Shown here: in pieces, positions 48,682-60,750 of the stretch
How the letters are laid out: every line of letters starts with the position of its first letter
Position numbering within the stretch: the first letter of the stretch is position 1
Assembly (NCBI RefSeq): GCF_000204055.1
Contig: NW_006768782.1
Coordinates: 372,836-436,835 of the forward strand
Source of the DNA: Melampsora larici-populina 98AG31
Taxonomy: Eukaryota > Basidiomycota > Pucciniomycetes > Pucciniales > Melampsoraceae
DNA: 64,000 nt
Reading direction: 5' to 3'
The notes under the pieces: model-generated
What the model was told of the DNA's origin: nothing
Databases searched by the model: none
What the model saw: only the letters and a program-made list of their open reading frames with translations
Position numbers and translations under genes: made by a program

Positions 48682-50845
48682 TCATTGATCTTTTATTTGG
48701 TCAAGATAGGCCATTTGCATTGCCTTGCGCTCCTTGAGGTCGGTACGATATGATGGTGCACTATCATGTAGACGGACAGCGGTGCCAAAAGCAAATCCCA
48801 ACCTCTCAAGGGCAGTAACATCCATTGAGGGAGACAGGAATGCTTTGAAGTTGATAATGTCGCATTTGACTAGAAGAGCTCGGGTTGCTTGATCATTGGG
48901 CGCAATCTTAGCCCATTTGAGATAATCTTCAAACTCAGGCAAAGGAAGAGGTGCTGGCGACTCAGGTCGATTGTCAGGAATCTGTGAGGTTGATTGAACG
49001 GTATCGGCAGTGTATTCCGATCGTCGACCGGGTTTAGGGTGGATTGGAATCCATCGAAATTCAGTTCGTCCAGTGGGTGGTAGAAGCTCAGTAGCACCGT
49101 GCTTATGCATCACCTAAAAAATAGAAATGATTGATGAGAAAACTCTGATGAGGAAAATGAGAAGGATGAAAAGGAAGACTCACCGCGTCTTGAGCCCAAG
49201 TGTCCATCATCGCATGGCTCAAATACACTGCTTCCTTAGTATTTGCTGGATTAATGCATCCCATGCATTCTCTACCTCCAATCGAGATGCACCCAAATCG
49301 TCTCATGAGCCCCACTCTGGCTTTTTGCCAGTCAGGTCGAACATTGATTCCCTGTAACAAAGAAGGAATCAATAAACATATTGATTGAAAACAAAGCAAA
49401 AAAGAGCACTTACTAGCATTTCTAACTCGCTGACTCGGGCTGGAGTCAATGAGTTTGGATGGTTCTTGACAGTCGATCGATCAAACTCGTCCTCCTGTTC
49501 AATCCATCAAAGATAACATGAGCAATCAAACAATAAAAAGGAAAGAATAGAAAAGAAATGGAAAGAAAAAGAACTGACTTTTGATTTCAAACGTCTGACC
49601 GTCTTTGGGTTGTCCATGTTAAGACGAAAACCCACCTCACTATCTTTATTTTTGATCATCGTCTCCTTAAACTTATCCAGGATCTCCTCCGTTGCAATAG
49701 TCTTCATATCTGTTTTAAGAAAGTCTCCACGTCCAGCGACGTAACTTTTGAATTGAAGGTGGCCTTCTTCAAAAGATTCCTTGAGGATAGATCCACAAAC
49801 CGTCTTGTGAGCATCACAAGCATCGAAGATTGAATCCCGTACATCGATGAGGTGAGCACCGTGCACCTGTATCGTGGCATTGAAGGGCTCTGCGGTGGTA
49901 TAGTCACTGTACTTCTGGGTGGCTCCAGATTGCATCTCGGCCTTGGTCTTTGGAATCGCGCTGAAGACATGAAACCAGATCTTGACGTGACTCGGTTTGG
50001 CCTCAAACTCCACACCAGGTGCAGGTTGAACCGAGTAGGCGGGTGCTGGGAGTGGTGGTGATCGAGTCAAATCGATTTCAACATGTGGTTCTGAATGAAA
50101 ATATGATCAGTTACAATTCCTCCAATTGCGGTAGGCATAGATCAGATTTTACTTACTCGGAGAAGCTCGGTTGTCGTTTGTTGGAGTGGTGAACATTGGG
50201 TCTTGGTGACCATGTTCGACTTGTATAGCCTCTTGAGCCGGTTGTGGGGCTAAAAACAGTTGAGTGGATTGGGAAAAGAGAAACAGGAGAATAAGAAAAC
50301 AATAAACCAAAAATAAGGAAGAAGGGAAAGAAAGGACAGGGAGAAGACAAGTTGTAAGGAAAGAACTCACCGTTGTTGGTTTCGAGGTGGAGTCGACAAC
50401 GGAATTCTCGGTGGCCTACTGGAGCAAATGGGTCGATATGAAAGACCTCGGTGTTAAGATATTGACGTTCGCCAGTGGCACAAGTTTCCCAATGATGCCC
50501 GTCTCTAAAATACCAAATCAAAGGCAATCAGCAATTGAAATGATTTGAAGAAAGAAATTTGAAAAGAAACTCACTTGTTGAAATGGCAAGGGGTTCCACC
50601 TCTTCCAAGATCAGGACTGAGGCCTTCTGGCCCAGCCACTCGGTCTCGTCGGGCTTGACTAAAGAAAAAACAATCAGTCGGAATGAACAAAAGAAATGAC
50701 CAAAAGGAATGGTCAACAGAGAAACGATCGAAAGAAATGGTCAACAAGAAATGATCAAAAGAAATGATTGAAAAGAAACTTACAAATCTTTCTTTGCTTG
50801 TGCTGCGTTGTCCGCACGTTGTTTTTTAGTGGTCCTCGTGGGCAT
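48682..50845 (-). CDS. Partner protein of the two-gene Tc1/mariner-type element
   Basis: Eight exons on the minus strand join in frame to roughly 500 residues. In order: a basic start 'MPTRTTKKQRADNAAQAKKD', 'RRDRVAGPEGLSPDLGRG', 'GHHWETCATGERQYLN' with 'EFRCRL', a linker, 'HVKIWFHVFSAIPKTKAEM', 'YVAGRGDFLKTDMKTIA', 'EVGFRLNMDNPKTVRRLKSK', 'CISIGGRECMGCINPANTKEA', and a C-terminal 'KCDIINFKAFLSPSMDV' to 'LGFAFGTAVRLHD' region that looks like a SAM-type helical domain. No nuclease, helicase or zinc-cluster motif is evident. It is convergent with the transposase inside shared TIRs. Homology to copy A across every exon shows it belongs to the element. Function is unknown; a DNA-binding or transpososome-assembly role is inference. 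Confidence 0.85.
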
Positions 50846-50927
50846 TGTGGTATCGGTGGTGGTAATGGTATAGGTGTTGTGGATATGGGTGAAGTGGTGG
50901 GATCGAGGGTTACGGAATACTGGAAAT

Positions 50928-51049
50928 GGTCAACAGCTTCAGTCGAGATATCCCAATCTCGATTGAAGGCTATGCTTATAAATTGGCCTGTATTGGCCAA
51001 TTTATTATTTTATTAAATTTCAGATTGACAACAGAATTTGGAACGACTG
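50928..51049 (-). repeat. Right terminal inverted repeat, copy B
   Basis: Complement of 46754-46879, including the GGCC palindrome at about 50982-50999. Confidence 0.9.
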
Positions 51050-52783
51050 TATTAGAAAACTTCAGTGTAGCAGGAAATTTGAAATTCAGGATTTCAGATC
51101 AATTGAAGCTCTTAGAGGCTTATGTATACTTATTGGCTCAATATTATGTCATCTCATTTCAAAATTATTCTTAAGATCAACATAGTTTACTTACAAAGTT
51201 ATTATAAAAAGACAGAAAAAGAAAAGATAAGAAAAATTCGAAAATATAGGTGTAAAAGTTGGAAATGGTTTTTTAGGGTATTAATGTTAGGTTTATGGGT
51301 TTAGTAAGGTTAGAATATGAAAGAACAACAGTTTATTATACAGTAACAATTTTAATCTTCAAGGTTGATAAGGAAAAACAGAAGTTATTAGGAGAAAGGT
51401 ACTTTTTCAAAGTTGGTAAACAAGGGTTATGCGTGTAGTTTACATATGTAATGGTGGTAGGAGTGGAAATTAGGGTTGCCAAGAGGACTTTCCGGGATTT
51501 TTAAGGTTATAGAAGATAATGTCATATTACATGAGCAAGAAAAAGAGAGTAGTAGCTGTGGAAAGTGAAGAAAATGGGTGAATTTTGTCAAAAATGAAGG
51601 TTTTCAGCTTATTACATATGTCAAATGACGTCAGATTAAGTTGATAAATAGCTCATTCAACGCAGAAGAGTGGATTACATAATGTACAATCTTTAAATTA
51701 TTAGTAACGGAGGTGTATGAAAAAAGTTATAAGGCAAATAAGAAATTGGTGTGAATCTCGAATTTACAGTCACAAGTCAACATGTAACACCAAAAACCTT
51801 AACTTCACAGCTCAATATCTTACTCATCACTCATCAGAAGTAGGTCATATGGGTGTCAGAAATGATCAGTATCACGAGGGATACAAGATGCACTATAGTA
51901 GATCAAAATTGGAGCACATCTGAAAAAATTCGTAATCTCAAAATTTGGTTTTCAGCTAGTTTACAAGGAAAAAATCACCTGTATTCATCTTAAGAAGTGC
52001 TGTACATTACATCATTGCGTCATTGATCACTTTTAGCTGTGAAGATTACATCATACATTGGTAACAAGATCATTACATTGCGTCATTACATGGTTTTTAG
52101 GATTCTTTAGGCGGATTTGACTGGTTTTTGAGGCTGTTGACTGTTGTAGAGGTTGTTACATGTGGATATATATACTCTTTGATAATTTTGGGATTGTTGT
52201 TCCCTTTTCTGCATCTTATACCTTTGTTGTAGTGTTATAAATCATCATTTATTTACTATATTTGTACTAAGATCACTTAAATCCGCCCCTTCAAAGCAAG
52301 GAGAAATTTATTTACGTGTGTTAAAGACTAAAAGTCAATTGGGAATAATACTTAACAACAGTATTGCTAGTAATAAACATAGTGTGTGGACTCTTTTGCA
52401 CTTAAAACTGGGAATAATACTACACAACAGTATTGCTTTATTTCTCTGGTGCCTTTATCTTGTTCTCTGTTATCACAAAGTGGTCAGCAAGTGCCCTTGT
52501 GCTGGTTTCTTTGAAGAAGGCAGTCTTTAGGCAACTTCTACTATATTACACGTAGTAGATTATCCCTTCTTAGGTGTTGTAAAGCTCTTGTTGAGCTTTA
52601 AATACTACAACATATTGGAACGTACAAGAAACTGTGGATGGCTGCGGCTTCTTCTTGTGGAAGGATGCATTGGTACATGTGTCCGACCCGCGGGCGGGAA
52701 TCGGCTTGCACACTAGGGCAAATTTTCACCTGCTATGGTCTGCTCTAAATGCAAACTAGTTCAACATTGATGTCAAAGTCAAA

Positions 52784-53413
52784 ATGCAAGATACTAAACA
52801 CACAGACTTTGATGAAAGCATGTATATTAGTGAATGTAATAGTGAACATGATACCGATGATGAAGACGAGATGGAACTTGAAGATTATGAGCTTATGGAC
52901 AATGAGAATGAATATTTGAATAAGTTTAATCATCAAAACAAACTTCAATCTGAATGTGATTCCGAAGAAAATAGTGGATCAGAATCTGGCTTTGAGGAGG
53001 CTGCTATTGACCAATTAGATCACATTACTTCTCAGGCTCTCAATCAAGCACCTTTGCCCATTGTCAAGACTGATAAACAAATTAAATCAATAAATGAACA
53101 GTGGTTCAAATTAAATGAATCAATTGAGAAAGCTGTATCATTCTATGACCGCAACACCAGCTCTGTTCCCATCGCAATGCACCAATTTGATTCTTTGGCT
53201 GAGCTCTGCAAGTTCAATCATCGTCAAAAAATACTCAACCTTGCCAACAAATGTTGCTCTAGCATGAAGGCTTCAATGGATGTTGCAGCAACATCTTTAC
53301 TTCAAAGGCAAGCACCTCTAACTGGCTCTGAGACGGGGAAGGCTCATGCTGCTTGCATTCAAAAGCAAGCCTGTTATATTGTGATACATAATCAATTGTC
53401 TATATCACAGTGA
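52784..53413 (+). CDS. Acidic hypothetical protein
   Basis: A single open frame of 209 residues. The first third is strongly acidic ('EHDTDDEDEMELEDYELMDNENE', 'SEENSGSESGFEE'). The rest is helical-looking with 'KQIKSINEQWFKLNESIEKAVSFYD' and a Cys/Ala-rich end. No domain was recognised, and there is no clear intron. It begins 175 bp after the LTR-like element ends. It could be a fragment of a transposon gene or a small nuclear protein; whether it is expressed is unclear. Confidence 0.4.
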   Translation: MQDTKHTDFDESMYISECNSEHDTDDEDEMELEDYELMDNENEYLNKFNHQNKLQSECDSEENSGSESGFEEAAIDQLDHITSQALNQAPLPIVKTDKQIKSINEQWFKLNESIEKAVSFYDRNTSSVPIAMHQFDSLAELCKFNHRQKILNLANKCCSSMKASMDVAATSLLQRQAPLTGSETGKAHAACIQKQACYIVIHNQLSISQ

Positions 53414-53789
53414 GGCCTTTCAACACCACACCCTTCAATTTTAGATGACCATAAAGTACTAAAGATAGTAACAGATTGGATATCAACTCAAAAAGTTGGT
53501 AAAGTGAGTCTTATCTTTCTCTTTGTACCTTCATTGACTAAAGCATCAACAAAATCTAATTTGCTTTTATGTGTTAGGTTCACCTGTGCGCACTGGATCG
53601 CACCTAATGTATTGGATGATACTGTATACTGCATCATCGCATGTACTCCGAAAACGTCCCTATAGAATTAGCTAGTTGCATAGCTGCTCCTAGGGTCATC
53701 CTCACTACACAATGAAAATGGCCAAGTCCCCACTTTTCCAAGGGGACCCCCTTGGTGAACTCACGTACATACAAATACCATTACCACCT

Positions 53790-54180
53790 AAGCATGAGAA
53801 CTTACCATCTCATTCAACATATCACCACCATAGCAAAGACCTCACCACCGCATTGAAAAACTCACCACCCCGAACTTCAAATTACCACTGCATTACATAT
53901 CTTACCACTACAGTACAAACATCACCACCACATGAAAAAACTTACCACCCGGAAAACTAAATCACCACTACACTACAAACATCACCACTACAATATAAAA
54001 CTTACCACCACGAAAAATATCACCCCCAAGCAAGTACAAAAAGTCACCATCACAAAAAACAACCTATGTACAATACAAACATCACCACCGCAAACCAAAA
54101 CTTACCACTAAAAAAATTTCACCACCAAATACCAAAAGTCACCATCTCGAAAAACAACTCACCACCACACCCGAAACCAA
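53790..54180 (+). repeat. Degenerate CACCAC-rich repeat tract
   Basis: The motif A(A/C)TCACCACNAC or CTTACCACCAC recurs about every 20-30 bases with variable A-rich spacers, giving more than a dozen copies. It lies directly upstream of the gene at 54295 and may be its 5' UTR or promoter. Confidence 0.75.
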
Positions 54181-54294
54181 AACCCACGACTCGTCATCAA
54201 TCACTACCAATAAGAACACCCCACCTCCAGACGCCCTTATCCTCATCAAGCTTCCCTCACCGTATCATACACAACGCCCACTACCTCCTAACGG

Positions 54295-56303
54295 ATGCGT
54301 CCTGGACTTCGAAGACGTCGGGCGGCGTCGTCACCTCCTCCTCCTAGTCCTGACCGCGAACCTGGAAACGAAAGCGATTCTGGCAGCGAATGGAACTTGC
54401 CACCCCCTCTCACTCCCCCTGCCACTGTCACTACCTCGACTAGAACCGCAAGACCTATCACTCCCCCTATCACTACAACCGCGCGTCAACAAAGAGCTAC
54501 ACAAAGTCAGCCTCAAGCTTCTCACACTCAAGGACAGCCAAAAAGAACCTCCCGGAAACGAGCACGACCCAATGAAACTGCAATTGAACCCCCCATCCTT
54601 CCCGATCCAGACAAAGAAGATGACGATCTCGACATCAACATGGTGCCCACCATCACCAACTACCGGGACCTCGGACGGAAATGGGGAACGGAGCACGCGC
54701 AAAAAGCACTTGCATCTCTAACTCTCCCCAAGAACCTCTCACCTACTGGCCTGTATGAGGCACAAGCCTTACAATCAGACTACGAGTTGGATAAGACCAT
54801 GCTCTGCCTGGTCCTCAAATGTAGCCGCCGAGTATTGGACGAAGCTCTGTAAGTCATATCCCCCTTATCCCAACTGGATCGATTCCAAATTGACTAATTC
54901 CTCATCTTTTACATTCACCTTATTAGACTTGAAGGACCTTTGGCTCGCGAGCCAAACATGTACACTAACTACCAGACCTATAGTGTCGTGGCAACAACAA
55001 CCACAAGTAAGACAAATCAACTTCAATCTCTCTTCAACGTTACATAAAATATAAGTTTACTAACTTAACATTCCAACCAATTACGGTTTTTTAGTGCCAC
55101 CTAAAGGAACATCAGTTGGCTTCAAGGAGCGTAATGCCATCGTCGGATCCACGTGGTCCACCTATAACGAAGAGGAACATGAAGTCTTCACCCCTCGTCT
55201 ATTCGAGCGATTATGTGTAGCTACTAGCGAGGCGTATGCATTAACTAAAACCCCATTAGGAATTACTCCCAATCTTCCGCTGGAACAGACCCCCTCTACT
55301 AAAACCCCTGCTTCAACCTTAGAACCGCTAAGCCAAGACGAAGTCGATAAATATGTTCCAGTATTTGAGCGCCTAGTCAATTTAACCAAAGTCTCACATG
55401 ACTTGTACCAGGCCCGCTTGTGGAGGCACAGTGGGAAATCTAAGAATCGATCGATGGAGAACTTAATGACACTCAAAATCAGCAAGATTGTTCGACAGGT
55501 AACCTAGCTATTAATTACATACTAAAGCGTATCTTCAAAGTTAATTTACTAACACATCAAATGATTTCACAACCATTCTCTCCTGCCTTTAGCTCCACGT
55601 ATTAAAAAATCAGTTCAATTTACAATTTCACCTTCTCGTCGCAAGTTGGAACCCAGGAACGTCGGCCCCACGAGCCCTTTTTCAGAATGAGTTCACCTCT
55701 TGTGATCGCTGGGCCCGCAACCAACAAAAGAATCACCTACTCGAGTGCTTCACTTTCGAATCAACGAAGGCACCACTGCATCTGCGCCCTAAACGAAATG
55801 AAATTAAGCCTATGTGTGAAGGTGCAGCACGACAAGCCCAAAGACGGACCGAGCTCGCGAACGCCCTTAATGGATTGATAGGTAAGCACAAATCCATGTT
55901 ATCACACATAAAACATCATAAAATTGCTAATCAAAATACGTGAAAAGCCCCGTACCTTCGTGGGGGTTATATGGGCAGGGGAGACGCACATCCTAAAGTT
56001 CCCAACTTGAAGGCCGCCTTTGAAGCAAAGACCTTTCGCGGTGATATCAAGCTGAATTTTATTTGCACACCGCAGAGCCGTATCACAGACCTGATGCTTT
56101 CAAAGGGGCCTGGCCATCTTTCCAATGACGAAGTGGACATTTGGATTGAAGATATTAAAATGAAAAATTATATTATCAATCGTGTCGTTCAGGCCGGCAA
56201 ACCTGACCCGGACGGCATCGTTGAAACAATTGATACCACTGCTGGTGACCCTCACTCTAACACCGATTTACCTCAGGAGACCATGGGACTAATGTCAGAC
56301 TGA
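54295..56303 (+). CDS. Uncharacterised rust-expanded protein ('EHEVFTPRLF' family)
   Basis: At least five exons join in frame to about 550 residues: from 54295 to about 54848, an exon at about 54928-55009, then 55095-55500, about 55594-55880 and about 55949-56303. The N-terminus is Pro/Thr/Arg-rich with a basic cluster ('RTSRKRARPNE'). A conserved block reads 'GFKERNAIVGSTWSTYNEEEHEVFTPRLFERL', which resembles an HMG-box-like helical motif. Later segments are 'LSQDEVDKYVPVFERLVNLTKV', 'EFTSCDRWARNQQKNHLLECF' and 'APYLRGGYMGRGDAHPKVPNL'. I recognise this as an abundant protein family of unknown function in rust genomes, probably spread with mobile DNA. It lies 1.08 kb upstream of a TET/JBP-type gene on the same strand. 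Splice joins preserve frame and no internal stop was found. Confidence 0.65.
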
Positions 56304-57380
56304 TTACTTTAATGTTTCCAAAGAAATGGGATTTCAACTTCCACTCTCAGCTCTCTCATTTCAATTTATTTTCAAAGCAGGCTACATTCTCATGATGACA
56401 CGAGCCTATGAAGTTTTCCAAATCCCTGGTACAAAAGATTCGAATGCGCCCTTTGTTGATTTGACTGTACAGTTTGTAAATATTCTGTTAGTTTGTGAAT
56501 GGTATTAATAAATAATATTTCCACCGTCAAGATATCAATTGTGTAGAGCCTTTGCCAGCCACTGGGGGTTCTACAAGATATTCAGGAGCGTACTGTAGGG
56601 TCGTCATTTAAGTGTGTTAAAATTTCGACAAAACCAATCAATTAAATTTAGGGGCAATGTTATGTGATTTAAGGTGACCAATGATATTACATGTAGATAA
56701 TTCATATGTTGGACGTAACTAACTGGTTTTTATCCTGGGTCTTAATATTTGTGTAATTTAATGACCATTAGTGTAAGTATGGCCTTGTATGTATGTAGGT
56801 CAATTCACTTCACACGACTTTTTACGTGCTTACGTGGCACAATCCACACTAGGGCCAAGTTCCACACCCCATCATCCACAGCCGTTCATCGTACAACTCC
56901 ACCTTTCACGTCGAACCCTCTCCGGTCAGTCACCTTTCCCTTCATCTTGGTTCCGCTTACTTTTTCTAACACATTTTCGTCCATTTTTGTCGCGTTCGTT
57001 CAGCTCCTCGGCAACTGGCTTATCAAGTTATCAATTTCGTATCAACAGCTTTGAACCCAGCCGATTGAGTCCGGAGGTGACTACCCTTGAATCACCTTCA
57101 GCTCAGTAAGTTATCATTTCTTTACTATTCGTTCATTTGTTTATTGGAGCAATCATCTTTGGCTAGCTTGGGATGATTATGATACTACAGGTCTGGGGTG
57201 AGCGGTAGTAGTTGCAACTGGGTGGAGAGACGGCTTCTGCATAACCAGACATCCATCCAGATTGCAACTTCTTCCACTCGCCCCGGATATGTATGTTTCC
57301 CATGTCATCCCAGGTGCTGAGATGACCTTGCGAAACTAAGTACTAAGCCATGATTTGCGGCGGTTTCAAAGCCAGGCACG
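56304..57380. other. Intergenic, upstream of the TET-like gene
   Basis: No gene was recognised; pyrimidine-rich stretches at 56930-57110 may be its 5' UTR or an upstream exon I could not confirm. Confidence 0.4.
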
Positions 57381-59649
57381 ATGTCGACTGACCTAGATCC
57401 TGGATGGGAGAAACGCAAGAGGGACAAATTCCCTATTGGATCAAATGAGAGGTGAGGTTATAATGCTCACAAAACGTTCTATCGATGTAAACTAACCAAG
57501 GTGAAACTTAATTATAGTGTTTCCACTGCTTTGCCTGGCGTAACATATCTTTCGGATCTTCTAAAGCCCATTGATGTAAAACGTCAAACAGGTTTCAGCG
57601 ATCAGGATGTAAGCTACAACCCGTGATTTATGGCTTGGATTAACTTTACTTACATCCTCCATACTATTACCTCCTCCTACTACTTATAGCTCCCCCAGCC
57701 TTTCCGCACTGGAAAATCATATGCTCATGTACCACATGAGCTCCTGGCCCCGGATGGTTACCCAAGTACTGGCAATTGGCTACACCCAGCTTGCAAATTC
57801 GCTGTGCTAGGGCCTGATCCGACTTCGGGTAAAGGTCGACTAGTGTTAGTAAACTTTCTATCTGTTATCATTAATACCACGCTTAACTTCCTTTGACTGA
57901 CTCACCCATTTGATATGTAAATTTTCCAGGCAAAGGGCTTTGGATCAGTATCGCGAGCAGGGGTTTGAAAATGTACCCGAGCCTCTACCGCGTGTGGTGA
58001 AGGTGAAGGCAAGTGGTAAAGAAAATACGTATGTCAATATCGTACTTATTGCGGAATCACATAAATGTTAGACTAATGAAGTGTCCTATTATAGTCGCCT
58101 GCCTTCTGTTAAGGCTGCTCGGTTTTTGGCAGCGAAGCAGGCTGATCAGTCTGCTAACTCAGCAAAACGAACTTTTGATCGCAAGTTAACTCGATTTGAC
58201 GACCCTATCCTCCCTTTCGAAAATCTTGAACGGACCATGGAGATAGTAAACAATCTCTATACTATTGTCACCCATGGTAATGGACAATTTGTTGATCGCC
58301 AATCTAAGAAGCTTATTTGCACATTTTTGTATGACGACCTGGAATCTATAACTTCTGAGGAACGAGAGAAACATGAAAAGGATGTTACCACAATCATGAT
58401 GGCAACTAAGCTATTTAGACGGTTACCCCTCCCTCGTTGTCCAACTGTGATTAATCCGACCGACCAGCATCCCGATGGCCGCCCAAGTTCACCTGGACCT
58501 ATATTGCAAGAAGATACGACGAACATATCCCAAAGTCTTGTTGATCATGCACTTCACCGGGTCTCAACTCCTGACCAATTGTCATGCCCTCTTACGTTAA
58601 TGGACTCTTCCCCCCTATCTGCACTCCCGCCTTCTGATACCGAGTACATTGACATGGATATGGATGTAGATGGCGTTATGGAACAAAGTCTCACTTTGGA
58701 ATCACATACTATTGATCAAGCTCTCGATTCTTCCCCACTGTCCTCTCTTAATTCAACACCCCTATCTTCGCCCCTATCTTCACTCCCACCTTCTGACGTG
58801 GACAATGCCGAATCGGATGATATGGACTATAATGAATTGGCCCTATCTGAGGAACCTTCCACAAAAATGACACCTCTTGCAACTGTTAAGCCGAAGAAAC
58901 CATTGACTACGAATGCTGCCCTGATTTCGGGTAAAATGTTCTGTTTCGGACAAACCGTAGGCTATTCAAGTGATATCCTTATTTCTCCTTATATGCCTAT
59001 GAAAGGCGCTTCAAAGCGGCTATACAAGTGTTTCCTCTGTAATCTTCCTGGATTTGGTTCTCGTGTTGGTGCTCGATTTTGAAGTTTCTGTGATCAAGGA
59101 TTCCTTATCGCACGTAACGAGCTAAACAAACTCAAAGCTCCGTCAATGGCTTCGACTTCAAGATTTCAACCTTCCGGTCCGCTTGACTTTGCGGCTAATT
59201 TTGCCTTTACGTTTGAAGGTTTCTACAATAAGCCGCATACCGACAATGATAAGGGCAAGGTATACTGTCTTTGGTACCCATTTGATAGTGAGAGTGGTAA
59301 GATAGTAACTGAATGTGAAGGCTATTACCTTGTTGGGGGCTGGTTTATATTTCCTGAGTACAGAGTGGCCTTCAACTTAGGCACAAAATACGCGGTACAA
59401 ATCGCTTGGAATGGTAAGACTACTTTCCATCATACTCTACCCTCAAAGGAAAAGGACGACATAAACGAATTGGGCCAGAAAGTTCATTACACCCGCCTGG
59501 GGTGTTCATCTCAGATCACTCACAGGATGGCCCGTGCCTGTGCAAAGGCTGGTACTGATGAGCAATTTAACTATAAGTCCAATTGTGAACGTCACATTAG
59601 GGATGCCGAGGATATAGTCAATCTGAAAGATAGAAAGTGGAAGAAGTAG
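57381..59649 (+). pseudogene. TET/JBP-type 2OG-Fe(II) dioxygenase with in-frame stop
   Basis: Exons 57381-57451, 57518-57608, 57690-57844, 57930-58028 and 58095-59649 join in frame. The N-terminal part has 'STDLDPGWEKRKRDKFP' and 'STGNWLHPACKFAVLGPDP', followed by a Ser/Pro/Asp-rich linker. The C-terminal part matches the fungal TET-like dioxygenase family: 'PLDFAANFAFTFEGFYNKPHTDND' (His-x-Asp iron ligands), 'LWYPFDSESGKI', 'GGWFIFPEYRVAF', 'VQIAWNGKTTFHHTLPS' (distal His) and 'YTRLGCSSQITHRMARA' (likely 2-oxoglutarate Arg). Enzymes of this family oxidise 5-methylcytosine in DNA. A TGA at 59080-59082 interrupts the frame just before 'SFCDQGFL', and the frame is otherwise open to 59649. No plausible intron removes it, so the copy is probably inactivated by a recent nonsense change. 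Confidence 0.82.
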
Positions 59650-60750
59650 AACTTTTACATATCGGTGAGTAAAATCTCTCTTAGTTAGTACGTGGTTAAA
59701 CCTAACTTCTGTGATTCCAATTACTTTATCAGTAAGGTCGTAACAAACAATTTGTTTATTTTACTCGGAATCATGTAAATGGGTGATATGTATTCTGGCT
59801 TATTTGTTGGTCAGCCAACATATTTTAGGGTTCCTTGATTGCGTGTTTTTGTTCGAGTCCTTACATCCTTCTATCCAAAAGTTGGTGTAATGATCAACTG
59901 CTTGCCTAAAACCTTGATTAGTTTAGTTTAGTTTTGTGTTTAGTTTTGATGAGTTCAGTCGTCTCTTTGGTCGAGTTTAGTCGCTTCTATGACATTACAC
60001 TGGTATATGACATCACTGGTATAACACACTTTGGAGCCCATTTTTTATCATCAAGATGCTCTTCCAGGTCAAACACTTTAAAGATTTTTCGTCCACTCGG
60101 ATACATGAAATAAACAATATGTTTTCTTACTGAAGTGAGGGTCTTCAAAAGGCTAGTGTGTTTTCTTTTGTTGTGTATGGGTTGAATTTACAATTTATAC
60201 ACCCTATACTCAACAGTAGGTGTAGAGTACTTGTGCTTTGGAAATGCAAAGCAATCAACTAAGATTGCTTGGCGTTTCCTTGTAATTAATTGTGAGAATT
60301 TGGTTTTCAAGGACATTGATTTTGGTGCGGTTCTGAATTTTGAAGGGTTATAACCCGTATGTTTGATGTGCTGTGAAAGATAACTCATGCTGTGAAATGA
60401 ATACTGCATTCCAAAACAAGATTATAACTGCCAGGCATAACCAAGGCGGTATCAATGATATCTACCACCAATCTCACAATCCACTGGCCATTCAAGTGAG
60501 TGGCACTATGTTATCTTGTTTCATACAAGAGCTTTATATTTCTAACCATCTTTCATATATTACTCACATACCTATCCTTTTGTTGATTATTGCTGACCCT
60601 TCACAGCATACCTGAGTTAAATGAAATTAAACTGTGTATGTTCTCAATATCTTTTTACACCTCAGTCCAATGGCAATGCAATGTATGGCCATTCAACCTT
60701 CACCCCTTGCGCAACTGAGATATATATATTTTGCATGTCTAACAAGTGTA
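59650..60750. other. 3' flank of the TET-like gene
   Basis: No gene was recognised. The sequence is AT-rich and leads into the satellite-like block. Confidence 0.4.

Larger units (their letters stand above)
46754..51049. mobile_element. Two-gene Tc1/mariner-type DNA transposon, copy B (apparently intact)
   Basis: Begins CAGTCGTTCC and ends with its complement GGAACGACTG, flanked by TA at 46752-46753 and 51050-51051. The 4296 bp carry the transposase (46986-48112, plus) and the convergent partner gene (50845-48682, minus). The 570 bp between their 3' ends (48113-48681) has no recognised feature. Orientation is opposite to copy A, but gene order relative to the transposase is the same. Neither gene shows a stop or frameshift after splicing, so this copy may be autonomous. 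Confidence 0.93.
46694..52609 (+). mobile_element. Solo-LTR-like copy interrupted by the two-gene transposon
   Basis: Starts TGTGGTGATC at 46694 and ends TACTACA at 52609. Flanking tetranucleotides are ACGT and ACAT, a 4-bp target duplication with one mismatch. Without the inserted transposon and its duplicated TA the length is 1618 bp, against 1617 bp for the copy at 27533-29149. Only about 60 bp of this copy lies left of the insertion, and 1.56 kb lies right. Confidence 0.85.

Noticed and set aside
57381..59649. KDZ transposase accompanying the TET-like gene
   Set aside because: TET/JBP genes are often linked to KDZ transposons, so I looked for one in the flanks, but no such protein signature is visible in this window.
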